Assembly (NCBI GenBank): GCA_910577175.1
Contig: CAJTLU010000008.1
Location: forward strand, 103,496-167,495
Origin: an uncultured Lachnospiraceae bacterium
GTDB taxonomy: Bacteria; Bacillota; Clostridia; Lachnospirales; Lachnospiraceae
Reading direction: 5' to 3'
DNA length: 64,000 nt
The position numbers and the translations under genes are program-made. Within the stretch, counting starts at the first letter, position 1; every line of letters starts with the position of its first letter. The notes beneath the pieces were generated by a model. The model saw only the letters and a program-made list of their open reading frames with translations, had not been told where the DNA came from and ran no database searches. Shown here piece by piece: positions 61,755 through 64,000 of the stretch.

Positions 61755-62409
61755 AGATCAGATACCATAGATTTTCAAAGCGAACTCCATTATCCAACAT
61801 CAATCGGTATCCCCAAGAAGCAGGGAAAATACGCCCTATGGCTTCAAGAAAATCGGGTAGCAAGTCGATAGGGAACATAATCCCCGAAAGCATAATTGAG
61901 GGCAAAAACACTAATTGTGCTATCATTGTCAGTTTCGCTTGATTTTTTACTGTCAACCCTAAAACACTTCCAATGCTTAACGACGAGGTAATGTATATAG
62001 CAAGTGCAAGAAAGAAAAACGGAAGTTGTCTCGGCAAAGTTGCTTCAAATAAAATAGGGGCAAGCAGCACTATCACAATACAGGTAATCATCAAATGAAC
62101 AAATGCCGAAAGGAACATTGTAACAAGTCCTAAATAGACAGGCACTCCGTTTGCTTTATAAACTTTTTTTATGTCACTTCCGTAAGTTTCAATCAACGAC
62201 GGCGGTAATCCGATAAATGCCCCCATTGAAACACTCATTACAATCATGGATTGTATTAGCGTACTTCCCATTTCCGGCATAACGGAAGTAAAAATACCGC
62301 CCATAAGAAGAAAGAAAATAAGCGGAACGATATAGCAGGTAACTAAGAGGGACTTACTTCGTATATCCAATTTCCACTGTAACGCCACACCATATAAAAA
62401 ACTGTTCAT
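61693..62409 (-). CDS. ABC-2 type permease
   Basis: A 238-residue membrane protein of six helices, with an N-terminal WKLDIRSKSLLVTCYIVPLI and the FLPSIMLSGIMFPIDLLP segment typical of ABC-2 permeases. It overlaps the ATPase gene by 4 bases. It probably exports a drug or lipid with it. Confidence 0.85.
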   Translation of the reverse strand: MNSFLYGVALQWKLDIRSKSLLVTCYIVPLIFFLLMGGIFTSVMPEMGSTLIQSMIVMSVSMGAFIGLPPSLIETYGSDIKKVYKANGVPVYLGLVTMFLSAFVHLMITCIVIVLLAPILFEATLPRQLPFFFLALAIYITSSLSIGSVLGLTVKNQAKLTMIAQLVFLPSIMLSGIMFPIDLLPDFLEAIGRIFPASWGYRLMLDNGVRFENLWYLIFIFFAAVIVCGIVLKKQKAK

Positions 62410-63224
62410 TCTGTTTCCCTCCTTGCCATTTCGATAAAGTGTTCTTCAAGTGTACCACGGTCAACTTTAATATCCAATATATGAATTTCTTTTTGCTTCA
62501 AATCATTAAGCAGAGAAATCAAAGTATCTTCAATATTATCTGTTTCAAAAGTGCGGTTCCCTTGCCTTGTTTTGATATGGATAAAATACTTTTCCCCAAT
62601 CTTATCTGTCAGTTCTGTTGCTGTGCCACAAAAGGCAATATTTCCATTATTCAAAATTGCAATGTGGTCACATAAGCTTTCCACTTCTGCCATATCGTGA
62701 CTTGCCAAAACAATCGTTTTCCCTTGTGACTTGAGTTTACGAATTTGCTCGTGAAGTGAAACCCTACCCAGAGCATCAAGCCCCGCAGTCGGCTCATCGA
62801 GAAAAATAATATCTGGATTACCGATAAGTGCAAGAGCAAGATGTAATCTCCTTTTTTGTCCTGTGGATAGTTGGATGTACTGTTTCTTCTCAATTTCTTT
62901 AATACCAAGAGCGTTAAGCATAGTGAAATCAATCTTTGCCCTGTTCCATTTTGAAAATAATCTTACAGCCTCCATCGATTTGATATGGGCAGGTAAAGAG
63001 GATGATTGCAACTGAATACCCATTTTCCCGTTTACCGTAATTGTACCGCTATCATATTTTCTCAAACCCTCAATACATTCAAGGGCTGTCGTTTTTCCTA
63101 CACCATTTACACCGAGCAGAGCAAAAGTTTCTCCCTTTTCAATTTCAAAATCAAGTCCATTGAGAACAATGTAGCTGTCATAGCTTTTCTTTAATCCACA
63201 AACTTGTATTGCACTATTCATCAT
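62406..63224 (-). CDS. ABC transporter ATP-binding protein
   Basis: A 272-residue ATPase with Walker A GVNGVGKTTAL, signature LSTGQKRRLHLALAL, Walker B IIFLDEPTAGLD and switch His in ASHDMAEV. A C-terminal 60-residue domain follows, as in drug and lantibiotic exporters. It overlaps both neighbours by 4 bases and is translationally coupled to them. Confidence 0.95.
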   Translation of the reverse strand: MMNSAIQVCGLKKSYDSYIVLNGLDFEIEKGETFALLGVNGVGKTTALECIEGLRKYDSGTITVNGKMGIQLQSSSLPAHIKSMEAVRLFSKWNRAKIDFTMLNALGIKEIEKKQYIQLSTGQKRRLHLALALIGNPDIIFLDEPTAGLDALGRVSLHEQIRKLKSQGKTIVLASHDMAEVESLCDHIAILNNGNIAFCGTATELTDKIGEKYFIHIKTRQGNRTFETDNIEDTLISLLNDLKQKEIHILDIKVDRGTLEEHFIEMARRETE

Positions 63225-63985
63225 TCCACCCCCTCAAACGGATTTTCTCCAAGTCTTGAAAAGTAGATTTGCAAAGCTGGCTCTAAATAGTCGTTTACAA
63301 TTTTTTGTCTTTCTTCCCAAGCATTTGTAGCGGTATCAATATTGCCGACCTCCATCAATTTCGGAAGCATACTCATATCACCTTTCGTAAATTCCGTAAT
63401 CAATCCCCAATATTCTTTTACAATTTGTTGGCATTTCTCACTTTCAGGGGACACACTTGCCTTTTGAAGTTCTATAATTTCATCACTCAAACGATTAAAT
63501 CTATCCATAAAATTTAAACCACTTTCCTTATCAAACCGATTACGGATATGGTCAAGCGTATCATCATCAAAACGCTTAATGAGATAGTAAGAGTCGTTTT
63601 TCATTTGCAGATTGACAATAATATCTGCATACTTCTTAAAATTGACTATCTGCATTTGTAACACTTCTTCCTTTAACTGTTCGATTGCTGTCAGAGAAGC
63701 TGTTAGCTGTTCTATTTTCTCTCGTATGCTATCTGCCTGTTCGGTAAGGGCATTTGCAACATCAGATGGTGTTTCTAAAGAAATTAAGCGATGCTTTATA
63801 TCATCCAAAGAAAAGCCCAATGATTTCAAAGATATAATTTGATGAAGTATCACTAAATCTTTATCTGTATAAAGTCTTCGCCCACCTTCACTTTCTGCCG
63901 AAGGGGATAACAAGCCTTCTTTGTCATAGTATTGCAATGTACGGACAGTAACTCCTATTTTCTTTGCAACCTCTCCAACTGTCAT
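63221..63985 (-). CDS. MerR-family transcriptional regulator
   Basis: A 254-residue regulator. The N-terminal winged helix is TVGEVAKKIGVTVRTLQYYD then KEGLLSPSAESEGGRRLYTD, followed by a coiled coil at about 75-115. The C-terminal domain (120-254) has a TipAS-like helical type, which binds drugs in relatives. It is the first gene of the exporter operon and probably controls it. The promoter lies beyond the window; only 15 bases remain upstream. Confidence 0.9.
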   Translation of the reverse strand: MTVGEVAKKIGVTVRTLQYYDKEGLLSPSAESEGGRRLYTDKDLVILHQIISLKSLGFSLDDIKHRLISLETPSDVANALTEQADSIREKIEQLTASLTAIEQLKEEVLQMQIVNFKKYADIIVNLQMKNDSYYLIKRFDDDTLDHIRNRFDKESGLNFMDRFNRLSDEIIELQKASVSPESEKCQQIVKEYWGLITEFTKGDMSMLPKLMEVGNIDTATNAWEERQKIVNDYLEPALQIYFSRLGENPFEGVE

Positions 63986-64000
63986 AAACCCAAGCGGTAT

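Overview
The window looks like a chromosome segment of a gut-type Lachnospiraceae (Clostridia). The evidence is the AGGAGG-type ribosome binding sites, the GGGtGRT plus NifU-like gene pair, deoD/deoC/cdd, purB and hslO of Firmicute type, and a Wzx/Wzy surface-polysaccharide locus. I name no species.

Region 1 (1 to about 22.4 kb) is the right-hand part of a tailed-phage prophage; its left end lies outside the window. On the minus strand, from the switch region leftwards, it holds an excisionase-like gene, a GC-rich early block (HUH replication protein, RNase H-like protein, PcfK/AcrIIA9-like, PcfJ-like, HNH nuclease), a sigma-like late regulator, and the small and large terminase genes. The terminase large subunit is cut off and joins a tail-like structural gene directly, so the prophage is probably defective. 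A self-contained AT-rich cassette (own promoter and terminator) sits between the late regulator and the terminase; it encodes a GHKL ATPase, a STAS-like protein and a membrane protein. The lysogeny region (14.2-17.5 kb) holds three tandem XRE repressors, each with its own divergent promoter pair and its own palindrome, alternating with tiny minus-strand genes. Next come two lipoproteins, a holin-like-toxin gene, TPR debris, HicAB and a tyrosine integrase. Two isolated sequences shaped like type I-E CRISPR repeats, each between a -10-like element and a hairpin, flank HicAB.

Region 2 (22.4-33.2 kb) is housekeeping: GGGtGRT/NifU-like pair, dCMP deaminase, then a minus-strand run deoD-deoC-cdd-hslO-GH30 xylanase lipoprotein-purB-zinc-finger protein, an HD-GYP phosphodiesterase and a PH-domain protein.

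Region 3 (33.2-54.7 kb) is one minus-strand polysaccharide locus read from a promoter near 54.7 kb. It encodes a Wzz-like protein, an anchored protein, a PIG-L deacetylase, the initiating sugar-phosphate transferase, a PLP decarboxylase with an ATP-grasp ligase, glycosyltransferases, UDP-N-acetyl-6-deoxyhexosamine synthesis genes, Wzy, Wzx, two P-loop kinases, a nucleotidyltransferase, WecB, a UDP-sugar 4-epimerase, Ugd and an acyltransferase.

Region 4 (54.8-64 kb) has divergent carB, an ECF sigma factor with its membrane partner, a HAD phosphatase, an FMN reductase, a gene fragment, and a MerR-regulated ABC exporter. Starts were often moved to internal codons with a good ribosome binding site; these choices are stated in each entry.
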